Source of the DNA: Atkinsonella hypoxylon
Taxonomy: Eukaryota > Ascomycota > Sordariomycetes > Hypocreales > Clavicipitaceae
Assembly (NCBI GenBank): GCA_000729835.1
Contig: JFHB01000029.1
Coordinates: forward strand, 1 to 64,000
Reading direction: 5' to 3'
Length of the DNA stretch: 64,000 nt
Part shown: piece after piece, positions 24,380 through 35,741 of the stretch
Layout of the letters: every line of letters starts with the position of its first letter
How positions within the stretch are numbered: the stretch's first letter is position 1
The notes under the pieces: model-generated
Seen by the model: only the letters and a program-made list of their open reading frames with translations
Databases searched by the model: none
Told to the model about the DNA's origin: nothing
Made by a program: the position numbers and the translations under genes

Positions 24380-26629
24380 ATGAGGCACGCCCTACTTTCC
24401 GCTGCTCTTTTATGGGCTGCAGTTGACGCTTGCGGGAGCTGCATGGCGAGAGCCGTGGCCCGTCGAGATGTGTCAAACCTAAAAACACGGCAATTCTCTG
24501 ATGGGATCGTGTCCGAGAATGAGCTGCTTGGTCGCGCAAAGAATGCCTTTGTTGAGTTCAAGGACATAACTGTCGATGCGACGGCCGGGATCCCCTTTAT
24601 TAAGCGTGCTAGTATAAAGCAGAACTGCCCAGACCAAAAGGCTATTGAGTTAGCATTATCTGAGTGTGCAACCATAGCAATGAAGGGGGAGCAGGCCGCC
24701 CGAGATCCGTCCAACCCGCTGTTCGAGATGTTTTTCAATACCAACGATAAGAGCACTAGACTTCATGTGGCTCAAACTCTGCACGAGATCGCCAATGAGT
24801 GCAGCGCAACCAAGGGCGGTAAAGTCTCAGTCACGTGCGCGGAAACTGTTCACCACTGTGACGGAGCCACGGCATGGGCTGAGATCGGAGGAAGTAATGT
24901 GCGACTTTGCCCGCAGTTCTTCATGGAAATGCAGCAGTTATGTGGCTACCACAGCCCGGGTAGTATTTTGATTCACGAGTTGACGCACGTCATTGAGAGA
25001 ACAGGCGATTTTGGATATGGCATCCCTAATGTGCTGGAATTGTCTGCAGACAAGCGCATGAGAAATGCTGACAACTGGGCACTCTTTGCCGGGGCGGCCG
25101 CGATGGACTGCTCCCGGGACCAAGTTTCGCTCGGAAGCGGTGGCGGCCCTCGCAGTGGAAGGCCTGCGCGCGAGATTAATGTGAATGAAGAACCCACTGG
25201 CAATCCCGAGGCTGGAGACGAACGACAACAGGATCCTGAAAATGCACAGAACCCAGACACTCCAAAGCAGACAGAGATTCCAGAACAGACAGAGACTCTG
25301 TTCCCTCCAGAAAGCCCGCAGGACTCCGAGATTCCCGAAAAGACAGAGACTTTGTTCCCTCCAGAAGACCCAGAGATCCCAGAAAATCCGAAGCAGACAG
25401 AGATTCCAGAACAGACAGAGACTCTGTTCCCTCCAGAAAGCCCGCAGAACTCCGAGATTCCCGAAAAGACAGAGACTCTGTTCCCCCCAGAAGACCTAGA
25501 GAACCCAGATAAGCCGGAGCAGACACAGACTCCAGAAAGCCCAGAAAGCCCAGAGAATCCAGATCAACCACAAAACCCTCAGAGTCCTGGGAATTCAGAA
25601 CATCCAGATCATCCCCAGAAGCCCGGAAAACAGTCCTGCCCTAATCCCCATAGCAACGGTAGACAGCAACGGCCGGAAGAAGCACCTCAGCCTGAACCTG
25701 TCTCAGCGACAGGGGAGCAAGCTCCCAATGACGGCGCTAATAACGGAATCAAGGGCGAGGAGGTTCCTAATGACGGGGCCACGGTTGAGCAAACTCCTAA
25801 TGACGGTGCTAATGGCGGAACCAAGGGCGAGGAGGCGGGTGAGCAAGCTCCCAATGACGGTGCTAATAACAGAACCAAGGGCGAGGAGGTTCCTAATGAC
25901 GGGACCACGGGTGAGCAAGCGCCTAATGACGGTGCTGATAACGGAACCAAGGGCGAGGAGGTTCCTAATGACGGGACCACGGGTGAGCAAACTCCTAATG
26001 ACGGGACTACGGGCGAGGAGGTTCCTAATGACGGGGCCACAAACGATGAAGTTCCTGATGACGGACCTACTAGCGGCCCAGATGGTCCATTTTCTTGGTT
26101 GAAATCGGCTTTTAAGTCCCTTATTAAAACCCTTAAAATTGAGGTTGATGACGGGGCTACAGGCGACGAAGTTCCTGAAGACGGAGCTACAAGCGGCTTA
26201 GATAGTCCATTTCCTCTGTTGAAATCGGCTTTTAAGTCCCTCATCAAAACCCTCAAAACCGAGGTCAATAACGGGGCCACAGGCGATGAAGTTCCTGAAG
26301 ACGGACCTACTAGCGGCCCAGATGGTCCATTTTCTTGGTTGAAATCGGCTTTCAAGTCCCTTATTAAAACCCTTAAAATTGAGGTCAATGACGGGGCTAC
26401 AGGCGATGAAGTTCCTACAGACGGACCTACAAGCGGCTTAGATAGTCCATTTCCTCTGTTAAAATCGGCTTTTAAGTCCCTCATTAAAACCCTCGAAACC
26501 GAGGTTAATAACGGGGCCACAGGCGACGAAATTCCTAAAGACGGACGCACTAGCGGCTCAGATGGCCCATTGTCCCGGTTGGAATCGGCTTTTAAGTCCC
26601 TCATCAAAACCCTCGAAATTGAGGTTTGA
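24380..26629 (+). CDS. Secreted M35-type metalloprotease with repeat tail
   Basis: Single exon, 749 residues, far longer than ordinary deuterolysins (about 350). An N-terminal signal peptide (MRHALLSAALLWAAVDA) is followed by a catalytic region to about residue 245. HELTH at 199-203 supplies two zinc-binding His and the Glu, and RTGDFGYG at 207-214 matches the third-ligand Asp region of aspzincins (M35). Cys residues in the domain fit disulphides. Residues about 260-430 are a Pro/Glu/Gln/Thr linker with repeats such as IPEKTETLFPPE. Residues about 440-555 are short PNDG[AT]xGEE repeats. Residues 556-749 are five 40-residue units, each with the segment LKSAFKSLIKTL predicted as an amphipathic helix. 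The base domain should be an extracellular endopeptidase. The role of the tail is unknown; no dibasic KR processing sites separate its units. Confidence 0.85.
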   Translation: MRHALLSAALLWAAVDACGSCMARAVARRDVSNLKTRQFSDGIVSENELLGRAKNAFVEFKDITVDATAGIPFIKRASIKQNCPDQKAIELALSECATIAMKGEQAARDPSNPLFEMFFNTNDKSTRLHVAQTLHEIANECSATKGGKVSVTCAETVHHCDGATAWAEIGGSNVRLCPQFFMEMQQLCGYHSPGSILIHELTHVIERTGDFGYGIPNVLELSADKRMRNADNWALFAGAAAMDCSRDQVSLGSGGGPRSGRPAREINVNEEPTGNPEAGDERQQDPENAQNPDTPKQTEIPEQTETLFPPESPQDSEIPEKTETLFPPEDPEIPENPKQTEIPEQTETLFPPESPQNSEIPEKTETLFPPEDLENPDKPEQTQTPESPESPENPDQPQNPQSPGNSEHPDHPQKPGKQSCPNPHSNGRQQRPEEAPQPEPVSATGEQAPNDGANNGIKGEEVPNDGATVEQTPNDGANGGTKGEEAGEQAPNDGANNRTKGEEVPNDGTTGEQAPNDGADNGTKGEEVPNDGTTGEQTPNDGTTGEEVPNDGATNDEVPDDGPTSGPDGPFSWLKSAFKSLIKTLKIEVDDGATGDEVPEDGATSGLDSPFPLLKSAFKSLIKTLKTEVNNGATGDEVPEDGPTSGPDGPFSWLKSAFKSLIKTLKIEVNDGATGDEVPTDGPTSGLDSPFPLLKSAFKSLIKTLETEVNNGATGDEIPKDGRTSGSDGPLSRLESAFKSLIKTLEIEV
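26045..26626 (+). repeat. 120-bp coding tandem repeats (five copies)
   Basis: Units start at 26045, 26165, 26285, 26405 and 26525; the last is shortened by the stop codon. Units 1 and 3 resemble each other (PFSWLKSAFK), as do 2 and 4 (PFPLLKSAFK); unit 5 is a more divergent form of type A. This indicates duplication of a 240-bp A-B pair. Period and frame are preserved exactly. Confidence 0.95.
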
Positions 26630-27155
26630 CGCGATTGCTGTAATCCAGTTTAAGCTGTATATATTTAGACAAATAAACTTCTGCTCATCTAGTCAGTCTT
26701 AAAACTCCTCGAGCGGACCGACGAAGCAACGACAAGGCTGGATACACAGATGATCTCTCAATTGATTTCTAACTAGTAGTGGCCACTATATAGATAGAGG
26801 TCACGAAAATCTTGATGGAAGAAGGATACCAGTTATAATTTGAAGCAGCCGTGCACGTGACCCAACAGGTAACTTGATAAACATTACCTGCAACGTTTCT
26901 GTGCGCCAAACCAACGGAAATGCGAGAACCAATAAGAAGGTTTGGAAGTGTGAATTTTGAGTTCTCAAAGAAAATGATCACACGACAGAAAATTCAGGAC
27001 TTAGAATGCCTGTAAGGTGGGAGCTGAGTGGCTGAAAACAACAATTACATCTCAGCTATTCGTAAGCATATTGAGATGGCGAAGTCTTCGGGGCTACGTG
27101 TCGTCATTTTGGATGCACCAAGAAAAAGCAGCTTCTGACATGCGTGGGATATTCT
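26630..27155. other. Intergenic between convergent genes
   Basis: The 3' ends of the protease (plus) and the desaturase (minus) face each other here. No further gene is seen. TATATATTTAGACAAATAAA near 26657 may serve the polyadenylation of the protease gene. Confidence 0.4.
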
Positions 27156-28460
27156 CTAGTGCTCCCATTCCAGCACCCCGGGCACTTGTTTTTCTTTGAC
27201 ATACGTGCAGGTTGCAAATGTGTGCCAGAGACTTTGAAAGAACGGACGACTGTCTGAAACATATCTTTTACCGAGAACTGCTCTCAAGGCATGCGTAGCC
27301 TCTTCCGCGTGGTAAAATGGAATGCGCCTACACTGGTTAGCCTCGGAATCATGATGTTACGAGAGGGTCAAATCGTGCGTTGATGTATCGTGTCTTACGG
27401 GAATAGATGATGGATAACATGGTACTCAATGATTCCATGAAAGATGTGTCGCCCTATAAAGCCAAAATCTCTATCAACTGTGGAAAGTGCTCCGGTTGCA
27501 TAGGTCCATGTTTCAGATTGGTAGTGGTGTACAGAATGATGAGTGTGATGTAGAAACGTGATAGCGACTGTGAGATGCGTTAGCGACCGGGACAGCACCA
27601 AAAGCGATAATGATCTTGTACGCCATAAACAACGTACCTATCCAGTGGTTGACCCATAGGTACGGCACAATATAAGCGAAAGCCACTGTCGTGTATCCAA
27701 CACGTCCCGCGATTAACCACAGAATCAGCAGGACGGTGGCAATGCCAAGATCAGACAGCAGGATGAAGGGTTGTTCTCGGGGCGTAAAGATTCCGCTTTG
27801 GGGGTCGAAATGGCTCTTGAGAAGTCTACTACTGTTGGGCGCGGGCTTGCTTCTAGGTCCAGCAGTAACATACGACAGCAAATACATTGGCCATCCAAAA
27901 AGCTGATGGCCTACAAGCATGATTGTATTCTGAACCGGGCTGTCTTCCGCAAAGCCAAGGACGGCACGAAGTTTGGACCGCCAGACTGCCTCCCTCGTGA
28001 CATCTGGGACAAAGGCTGTATCCTTTTCCATATGATTTGTGTAGCGATGATGGCGCGCATGAGAATACTTCCAGGAGAAGAAAGGGACCAGGAGGAAACT
28101 ATGCAGGACATATCCGATGACATTGTTCAGCCGGCGAGAATTGAACAAAGCCTCGTGACCACATTCATGGGCTATGATCCAGATGCCGGTGAAAAAAAGG
28201 CCTTGCACGTAACTGCCGGCCGCCCACAATGCCCATCGCGCAGGGGCGAAGGCAACAGTGGGGATGAAGCTGATGAGGACGGAGAGAAGACATACGACTG
28301 TGACATCTCGAATCACATACAGAGCTGAGGTCAAGTTGGAAGCCTGAAAGCACCGCGCAGGGATAGCTCGACGGAGGTGCTGTATATCAAACTCCTTTTC
28401 TTGGGATGTAGGCACATCCTCGAGACGGGTGGTGCTCAATGTAGTAGGCATTGTGGCCAT
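27156..28460 (-). CDS. FAD2-like membrane fatty acid desaturase
   Basis: Exons 28460-27638, 27567-27399 and 27327-27156 give 387 residues; introns are 70 and 71 nt with GTACGT and GTAAGA donors. Three histidine boxes typical of the oleate delta-12 family are present: HECGH (98-102), HARHH (134-138) and HVIHH (324-328), with hydrophobic membrane pairs between them. They bind the di-iron centre in the ER membrane, where such enzymes act on acyl chains using cytochrome b5. The third exon ends in LEWEH and completes the conserved RIPFYHAEEAT region. An unusual HHTHHSVHHY cluster precedes the third box. Regiospecificity cannot be read from sequence: desaturase, bifunctional desaturase, acetylenase or hydroxylase are all possible. 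The start is uncertain: ATGs at 28514, 28460 and 28451 are in frame. Confidence 0.85.
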
Positions 28461-28906
28461 CGGGAAGCAAAGGAATGAACGCGCCAGAAAGATGTTTTTG
28501 GCGAAACGGGGCAAAATATTCCAAAAGGACAGACAGACAAGACAGACACTTGCCTTTTTTTTTTTTTTTTTTCCTAGGAGTGGGTTCTTGTTTTATTATC
28601 TAATTACAAGGCGTGACATTGCGCGCACGGGCATCGAAGTTTTCCCGTCCTAAACCAGCTACGATCTCGGCAATCGTCGTCGTCTTATCGAAAAATTTTT
28701 TATGCGCAGGAGGTCTTGGTAGCAAATCATGTCAGAATGTCGGACGTAGCACAGATCTGTATCAACATCGGATTGTAGACTGTAACGTCCTCATCTCCAA
28801 TTCTCTTTCCGGATTCGTCAACAAGTTCATTCACGATGCACGAGGCTTTGCGCGGACCGCGCATCGACCCACCGTTTTTTTTTTTTCCCATGGTTCGTAA
28901 CCCTCC

Positions 28907-29177
28907 GTGTATGTATGTGTATGTATGTGTATGTATGTGTATGTATGTGTATGTATGTGTATGTATGTGTATGTATGTGTATGTATGTGTATGTATGTGT
29001 ATGTATGTGTATGTATGTGTATGTATGTGTATGTATGTGTATGTATGTGTATGTATGTGTATGTATGTGTATGTATGTGTATGTATGTGTATGTATGTGT
29101 ATGTATGTGTATGTATGTGTATGTATGTGTATGTATGTGTATGTATGTGTATGTATGTGTATGTATGTGTATGTATG
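28907..29177. repeat. Perfect 10-bp satellite (ATGTATGTGT)26
   Basis: Twenty-six exact copies of ATGTATGTGT at 28911-29170 plus partial units on both sides. Because the unit is free of stop codons in several frames, it creates overlapping artificial open frames of 100-150 codons on both strands. Confidence 0.97.
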
Positions 29178-31934
29178 CAGGGCCGGCAGGGCCGGAAAGG
29201 AACGTGGTATTTAGGTCTGTTGCAAGAATGGAGCAGAATTGCGGCAGCAAGATAACAAAGAACGGGACTAGTGGGCTCAAGGGATCTTCTTTCTTACCGC
29301 GGTAACTAACATAAGATGATTTCGTGCATAATATATTTTGGGGGTTTTTTTTTGCCCTTTTTTTTTTTTTTTTTTTTTTCCGTAGTTGGTGCGTGGAAAC
29401 CCGGCGATTGGGCGGCCGGCGGTCTACGGATTAGTATTCTCGATTCAGGACCACGTGAAAAGAATTGATTACCCATGGAGTCGTCGTAAGTTGTGCTCAG
29501 ATGAACACCAGACCCTCTTCCGGCTTCAGGCTAACTATCTAGTCAGTATTTTGACAAGCACCCTCCACAAATGTACGTAGCACGTGCCTAGACGCGCTAA
29601 AATCAGGGCACTTTCATCTGGTGCCCTACTTTTGTGCATCCGGAACCACAGACTGTGTGTGGCTCGATCGTGGCAACCACCTCTGCTACCGGCTATTTCA
29701 TGTCGAGTTGCTGCTACGTACTCAAAAACCCCTTTACAACGATGATACCGGCCGCTACTTGCTCCCAGCCACATCTGTGGTGCCGAATGATCTGTAGATT
29801 GCTAGATGAAACAGCAGGTACTCAGGTCAAAGTCTACTGGCGACAATGCATCTCGCGCAACACAGCATGTGGTGGATTGAATCCTATATACAGGGCTGAC
29901 CCATGCAATGCACATCAAGCGACTTGTTCAGCTTGTTGTACAGATTACATAAGGCTGAGGCTGAAAATTTCCCGGCGTCGTAGTTTTAGATGCCGACAGC
30001 AGATCTCTGCTATCCGATGGGGTTCCAGAGCATCATTATCCTTTCCAAGACCCAAGACTCGTATAGCACTTGCTTTGACCTTGTAGTTTATCATGAAATA
30101 AGGGTACTTTACAGGGCACATTTAGAGCGCTCTTATCACGATCGTCGAGATTGCCACACAATCGTATAGGCTGCTCGTGGGTCAATGTTAGCGAGGCTCC
30201 CTTGTTACTTTACTATACCTACACATTACTTTGCTTCTGCGCAATTTTAGTATAATATACTTGGTACATTCGCCGAGATTAATCGAGTAGAAAATTGATG
30301 TCAAATGGGGCCTTTCAGTCCTAGTCATGTAGATTTGTGAGATGGTACCAGTGTTAGAGTGTGCAGACCAAAGATGCAAGTCCCACTTTTTGCATACCTG
30401 TTCTTCCCAGTCCCGGTCACATGAACTCTGTGGAGTGAGTACAAGATATACTAGCCTCATTATAATAATAGATTATCAAATATTATTGCCCGGTTCCGGT
30501 TACAAGGGTCAACTAATAAACAGTGGAACTCGCGACAACTGTCAAAGGGACTGCATATTTCGGTCATCCCGCCGGCGTAAATAGGAGTATTGATCGTAAG
30601 ACCCGGCTATTTTTACCGTACATTTCACCCGATCATACCGACCCGACCCGACCCGACCAAACCTAACCTGATCTGATCATGGTGTATGGGTTGTATGGGT
30701 CCCACTTAGCCAATGACATTATAGCGCACTGTAGCGTATGATAATATCCTAATAAATTCTTAGAACTCCTTGCCAATTTTTTTTTTTTTTTTCCCAAATT
30801 CAACTTTATGATATCTTCTCTCTCTCTTTATCTTTTATATCCCTTGTCTTATGTGTGTTAAGAGATCGTAGTAAGTCCCGGCTGCAATAAACCAATCAGG
30901 AGAGTTTTTATCACGCCACAAAGACCTATAGCTAGCTTAGGTCAAGTCAAGTCCGCATTGTGGCGTTATCTGCAAGTGTTATCTCTTTAGCGGTAACACT
31001 AGTAAAATCACCGGTTTGATGCTACATTATCAGAAGACCCGTGAACTTTTGAATCAAAAGGCCATAATCGGGTCTATGATCAACCAAGTCTCAAGAACAT
31101 TGGCAAGACCGGTCCAATAATCACGCACATGCGATACCACATAGGAACCAGACGCGATTTGTGGAAATATCCCGGCTGGTGTTCATCCGGGCAGCTTCTA
31201 GTGAGAATGAGCCACGCTACCCGGCGCTGTTTAAAAACCCCACTAGTTCACCCCCCGGGCCCCGTTTGGGCCTAGTCTGTTGATTGCCACACCCTATAGT
31301 GTAAAACGAGCAATTTACGCGCGCAATAGCAGAAAATTGAATGCGCAGTAGTAAATACGGTACCTTACCACTCATTTCGCTAAGAAAAGCATAAGATAGA
31401 TTCAAACACGCAATAGTAGCATCTTTTACTACCCATCTCATGTCTTCACAGACCACAATCCTCAGTATCTTCCCTCTTTTGGCTTAGCTCCTACTGCGCG
31501 TTTAGTTGGGGACGGCAACCCCGCTAAGATCACATGAAATCCTCTGTCTGCGTTTTCACCTACCTCAACAGGAAGAGCTCTGCATTAGCGCATTCTCTTA
31601 GAAAGTGATTTCCTACAGAATTGTTCAGTTATCTAGTGCACGGAGGATTTTTGCTTTTTGAGAGACATCCTCTCATTGGCCAACCAGGCCCATGAGACTA
31701 TTGAATCTTGAGCGGATAAATTGAAGTCAATAGCAAATTTGTGTGGGAGGGCGTGGGAGGGCGTGGGAAGAAGGATGTGTGGGTATCAATAACCCGCGGA
31801 GTGCGACTCGTGACGATTGAGGCTGTTCCATACATGGAAGGAATGTGACAACCCCTGCTGTACTACGTTCGTTGGTTGTAAAGTGTCCAAGATTCTGCCT
31901 TTGATGATGGAAGAACGAAGACTACATCAAGATC

Positions 31935-31943
31935 TATATATAT
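31935..31943 (+). promoter_or_regulatory. TATA-like box upstream of P450
   Basis: TATATATAT lies 145 nt before the P450 start codon and is followed by a CT/A-rich leader, a position and context consistent with a core promoter. Confidence 0.4.
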
Positions 31944-32087
31944 GCATCAGCCAGCCCGCAAAACATTGAGAAACTTCTTCAGCTTAAAGAGAGCTTCATT
32001 CCTCATCTCACACAGACACTTGACTTAAACCTTTACTATACATATTGCTCAAGAAGTTCCAGATCCATCAACCTTATCTTGCCTAAT

Positions 32088-34095
32088 ATGGATTTCTTTT
32101 GGATCTTTTTCTTTTTTGGCGTCTACGTAACCTTCTATGTCTTCTCAGAGATCACCAAAGCACTACGCTCGCCATTGAGAAGTATACCTGGACCATGGTA
32201 TTCCTCTTTTACCTCGCTGCACCTACGATATCTTTTTGCAACCGGTAACATATGGAAACTTGTGGAGAAGAGTCACTCAAAATTTGGCCCAATCGTTCGA
32301 CTAGGCCCCCGTCAGATTTGGATTGCTGACAAAGATGCTCTTCATGACGTGCTCTCACGCATTGATCTGCCAAAGGTGGCAATGTATTCTGAGATTTCAA
32401 GGGACAAGCACAATCCAGGGCTCTTTGGCGAGATGTACGGCACTACCATATTCCACATCGTACCACACGAAATCACTGCGTTAGAAAACTATTGCTGACA
32501 TTTAGATCATAAGCCGACCTCAGCAACATAAAGCACTCAAGCGCTTTTTGTCCCCTGCCTTCACAGTTTCATATGTTGACAATCTGGAAATGATTTTCGA
32601 ACATGTTCTACGAGATCTTCTGCAGCAATATTCAAGCAGAATTGATGGACTGCCTGCACATACCCGCCAGCTGTCACTGCAGACAGATCTCATGGACGAC
32701 CTTCACAAGGCAGCTCTTGACATGTATGCTCCGCCTACAATCACGCAACCCCCCTCGTTTCTCGCTCTGTAACGCTTTCACTCCCCCACTCAGAAAACTC
32801 AATCAAAGACTTGATTGGCTGATTGATTCCAGTATGGGCGAGTGCTCTTTCGGAAAGGGCTTCGGTCAAGTGAACTCAAATGACACGACCGGTGATCCTC
32901 GCAAAGATGCAATTTGGAGGTCTATCCCTCGCGCAATCTTTGATGGATTGGCTAAGAGATACCAGGTAAAGGCTCAATCTCTTATCTGACATTCCCTAAG
33001 CTGACTGGGCTGTAGATGGTGTATTTCAAGAGGCTGCTACGGAGCATAGGTATCAACGTCCAATTTGACTGGCCTCACGAGATGACCTCGGTAAGTCAAC
33101 GCGCACAAAACGTGGGCCATAGGTACCAGAATCTAACTCGGAGTTTGTCCAGGCAATCGAGTCCATTGTTCAAGAGCGTAAATCAAACGACTCCAACACC
33201 CGCAAAGATCTTCTGCAGCATATCATTACAGACGGCCAGAAGCCTGGCACAACCCAGCCACTTTCCTCCAGAGACATACTGGATCAAATGTCGGAGCTCC
33301 TCCTCGCCGGCTCAGAAACAACGTCAGGGACCATCGCGTGCCTGTTTCTTGAGTTGGCGCGCAACCCCCGAGTCCAAGCGAAGCTACTTGATTCACTGCC
33401 AAAAAGGAACTGCAGAGACATCGACAACATTATTCTCAGCAAAGACGTTCGCAAAGATCCGGCTTATGAGTATCTAGAAGCCTGTATCAAGGAAAACTTG
33501 AGGCTGCATCCCATAGCCTCAGAAATGGGCCGTCGGACTGGCAACAATTGGGTTACTTTGTGTGGATATGAGTTGTCCCCACATACCGTGGTTTCCGCAT
33601 CGTACCGGGATCTCCACAGGAATGAGAAATACTGGCCCAATCCTTTCGAATTCATACCCGAGAGATGGTTGCCCGAAGAGAAGCGCGGTGGGGTGGCGGC
33701 AGCAGAGTGAGAATTTTTTGTTCAATCTGATGCTCTTTGTTTTCGGGCATTAACAATTTGAGGCGATCCGAGCTGACAGCGGCATGTTCTTAGCACAACT
33801 GCGTATTTTCCATTCTCGGCTGGCAAGCACTCTTGCATCGGTAAAAAGTAAGCCTCCCACCCCCGCCTCCCCAGAAACTAAGAAGACGGGACAAGGGAAG
33901 ATGCATGGGGTGAGACAATTGCTGACATTAACGGGTTACAGCTTCGCCTGGGCCGAGATGAGGATGATTGCCGCAAACATCTTTTCACGGTACAAGATTG
34001 AAGAGGTGCCGGGACAAACGATTGATTTCCGGCAATATATCACGATGCAATTTGCTACTGGGAATTGGCACGTGGTACTGACTCCGCGAGACTAA
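32088..34095 (+). CDS. Cytochrome P450 monooxygenase, seven exons
   Basis: Exons 32088-32434, 32514-32723, 32833-32965, 33016-33090, 33153-33706, 33794-33847 and 33942-34095 join in frame to 508 residues, the normal P450 length. An N-terminal membrane anchor (MDFFWIFFFFGVYVTFYVF) is followed by the hinge SIPGPWYS. Then come ECSFGKGFG, the I-helix oxygen-activation motif AGSETTSG, the K-helix ENLRLHP (ExxR), FIPERW, and the heme loop FSAGKHSCIG with its axial Cys, continued by KNFAWAEMRM after the last intron. All key elements are present, so the enzyme should be active as an ER-bound, heme-thiolate oxygenase needing P450 reductase. The least certain splice is the first acceptor (AAG before 32514), chosen because a TAG acceptor 8 nt upstream gives an early stop. 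CYP family and substrate are not assignable by eye. Confidence 0.9.
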
Positions 34096-35741
34096 GACGA
34101 GTAGCGTGGATAGTTTGATGATTCGAGGAACAAATCGGGGGCGCGAGAGGGGGGGGGAGAAGGAGCCCTCATCTCGCCAACACGAAATACGACTTACAAC
34201 GTGACCAAGATTGATCGCCCGAGGCAGCCCTACCTCAGGGCAGGTTTGTTTTGTCTCTAGATAAAGAACCTCGGTTGAGCTGTGGACTCAACCTTTACGA
34301 CGTGGCGCGGATAGATTTCAGCATAGACTACTCACTTACTAACACGACCTGCATGAAGCTAGATAATTTTCACTTCTGTAACTAGATTTCCCACCTACGT
34401 TTTCTGTTGCTCGATATTTGACGTCATTTTGTGACACCACGGATCCCGTCTGTAGGGTGGAAGTGAATGCGGCATACATACAACATGAGGCTGTATTCAC
34501 GAGTGTTTCAAGAGTTTACTCGGTCCAGATGATTCTCATGAAAGTCTCCTGTGGTGTTGTAAGAGGCTACGGATACGGCAAAGCCTCTGCCGTTTCGATG
34601 CCTTCGTGAGCACATTGGCAATGAAGAGACTACCAACAGCCTCCCCAAAGCATCAAACACTCGCTTTGCACCCCTCTTTTCGTATTCCCCAAGCCACCTT
34701 CCCTAATAGCTTTAGAGGGGACATCAAGATATCAAGTCCTGTAGAGGGGGATAATGGACACGTGTTTTGGGTGGTGGATCCAATATTATATCAAGGCCCA
34801 CGAACTAGTACGCAAGATAACTTAGCCAGGACAAGCATCCCTAGTAACACTACATCAAGCCCTTCTTATATCGTTGATCTACAGTCCCCGGGATACGGAA
34901 AAAGCCACAGATAGCGCTTAGACGCTACTACGTACAGTGGGTCCCAGGTCTGTATGGCCAGACCCCCCATCCTTTAAAGTTTTTATGGATATACCCCTCC
35001 CCGCAACGGTGTCAAAAAGGGCTTGATTTGTGATTGGTGCGTCAAAGGCATACTGTTAGAATTGCCTCAGACTTTTCCCCTGCGGTGCTGTGTCGTCTTT
35101 TATTAGCCGACGTCCATCTAACTGCTCTAACCCTTCTATATTTATTGAGATACGCTAGCTGGATAGTACTCCTCACTTGTCCACCGTGGAAAAACCCTGT
35201 GACAGGGAGGAGGAAAACCCCGATGCTAGGGGCGTGCCAGGCTCTCTAGGGGTTATATTCACTTTGAGTTTGCTCTGTCTGAGGTGAGGGACTGTGTTGT
35301 ACATTGGGGTGATTAGTTCTACAGTGAAGCTGTCTTGGTTGGTAGCTCCCTGTTGCCGCTTATAGGCAAGGCAGGCAACTCACTCTGTGTTTACTCCGCC
35401 CAGGGGGCTGGGTTATAGATCGGGGTGATCGGTCCTGTAGTAGAGCCATCCGAGTCAGTAACTCCCCGGTGCTGCTCGGGGGGCAACTCACCTTTATTGC
35501 CGGTCCCAGTCGCTAGAAGTGAGTCAGGGTCTAGGCCGGGGCCGGAAGGTATTCTGTAAGGGACCGGGTCGGTCCAGCGGTAAACTAGTGCCTGTAGGGA
35601 TTTTATTCTTGCAGAGGCTCCGGTCGCGCTGGCGGGGGACATGGCTCGTCGGTCGCAACTATAATAGAGGCGCCTCCTCTCCACGACCTTCTGTTCCCTT
35701 CTTCCTGTATGTAACGTCAGGTTCTAAATCTCAACTTAATC
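34096..35741. other. Intergenic with RIP-like tandem repeat
   Basis: No gene seen. Two diverged direct copies at about 35288-35383 and 35403-35491 differ mainly by transitions, as do relics of repeat-induced point mutation. The rest is mixed sequence with short, unsupported open frames. The final 60-80 nt are the leader of the ligase gene. Confidence 0.5.
35288..35491. repeat. Diverged tandem direct repeat
   Basis: The copy at 35303-35383 and the copy at 35419-35491 align along their length (shared GGGGTGAT, AGCTCCC/AACTCCC, GGCAACTCAC blocks) with one indel of about 8 nt near the end. Most substitutions are C/T or G/A. Confidence 0.65.

Larger units (their letters stand above)
28461..32087. 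other. Large repeat-filled intergenic gap
   Basis: No gene is supported in 3.6 kb. It contains a T tract at 28555-28572, a 270-nt decanucleotide satellite, a T tract near 29356-29379, a segment at 29721-29787 related to 7921-7985, repeated CCGAC units near 30638-30658 and GGGCGTGGGAG units near 31744-31770. The last 150 nt form the P450 promoter. Confidence 0.5.

Noticed and set aside
25687..26607. A 306-codon open frame on the minus strand
   Set aside because: It is the antisense of the repetitive M35 tail; the repeat lacks stops on the reverse strand, so the frame is a by-product.
28836..29305. Long Met-Tyr-Val-Cys frames around 29 kb
   Set aside because: They are produced entirely by the 10-bp satellite.
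32435..32498. Read-through end of the first P450 exon
   Set aside because: The frame stops at once, and a GTACGG donor at 32435 joined to the exon at 32514 restores the expected P450 sequence.
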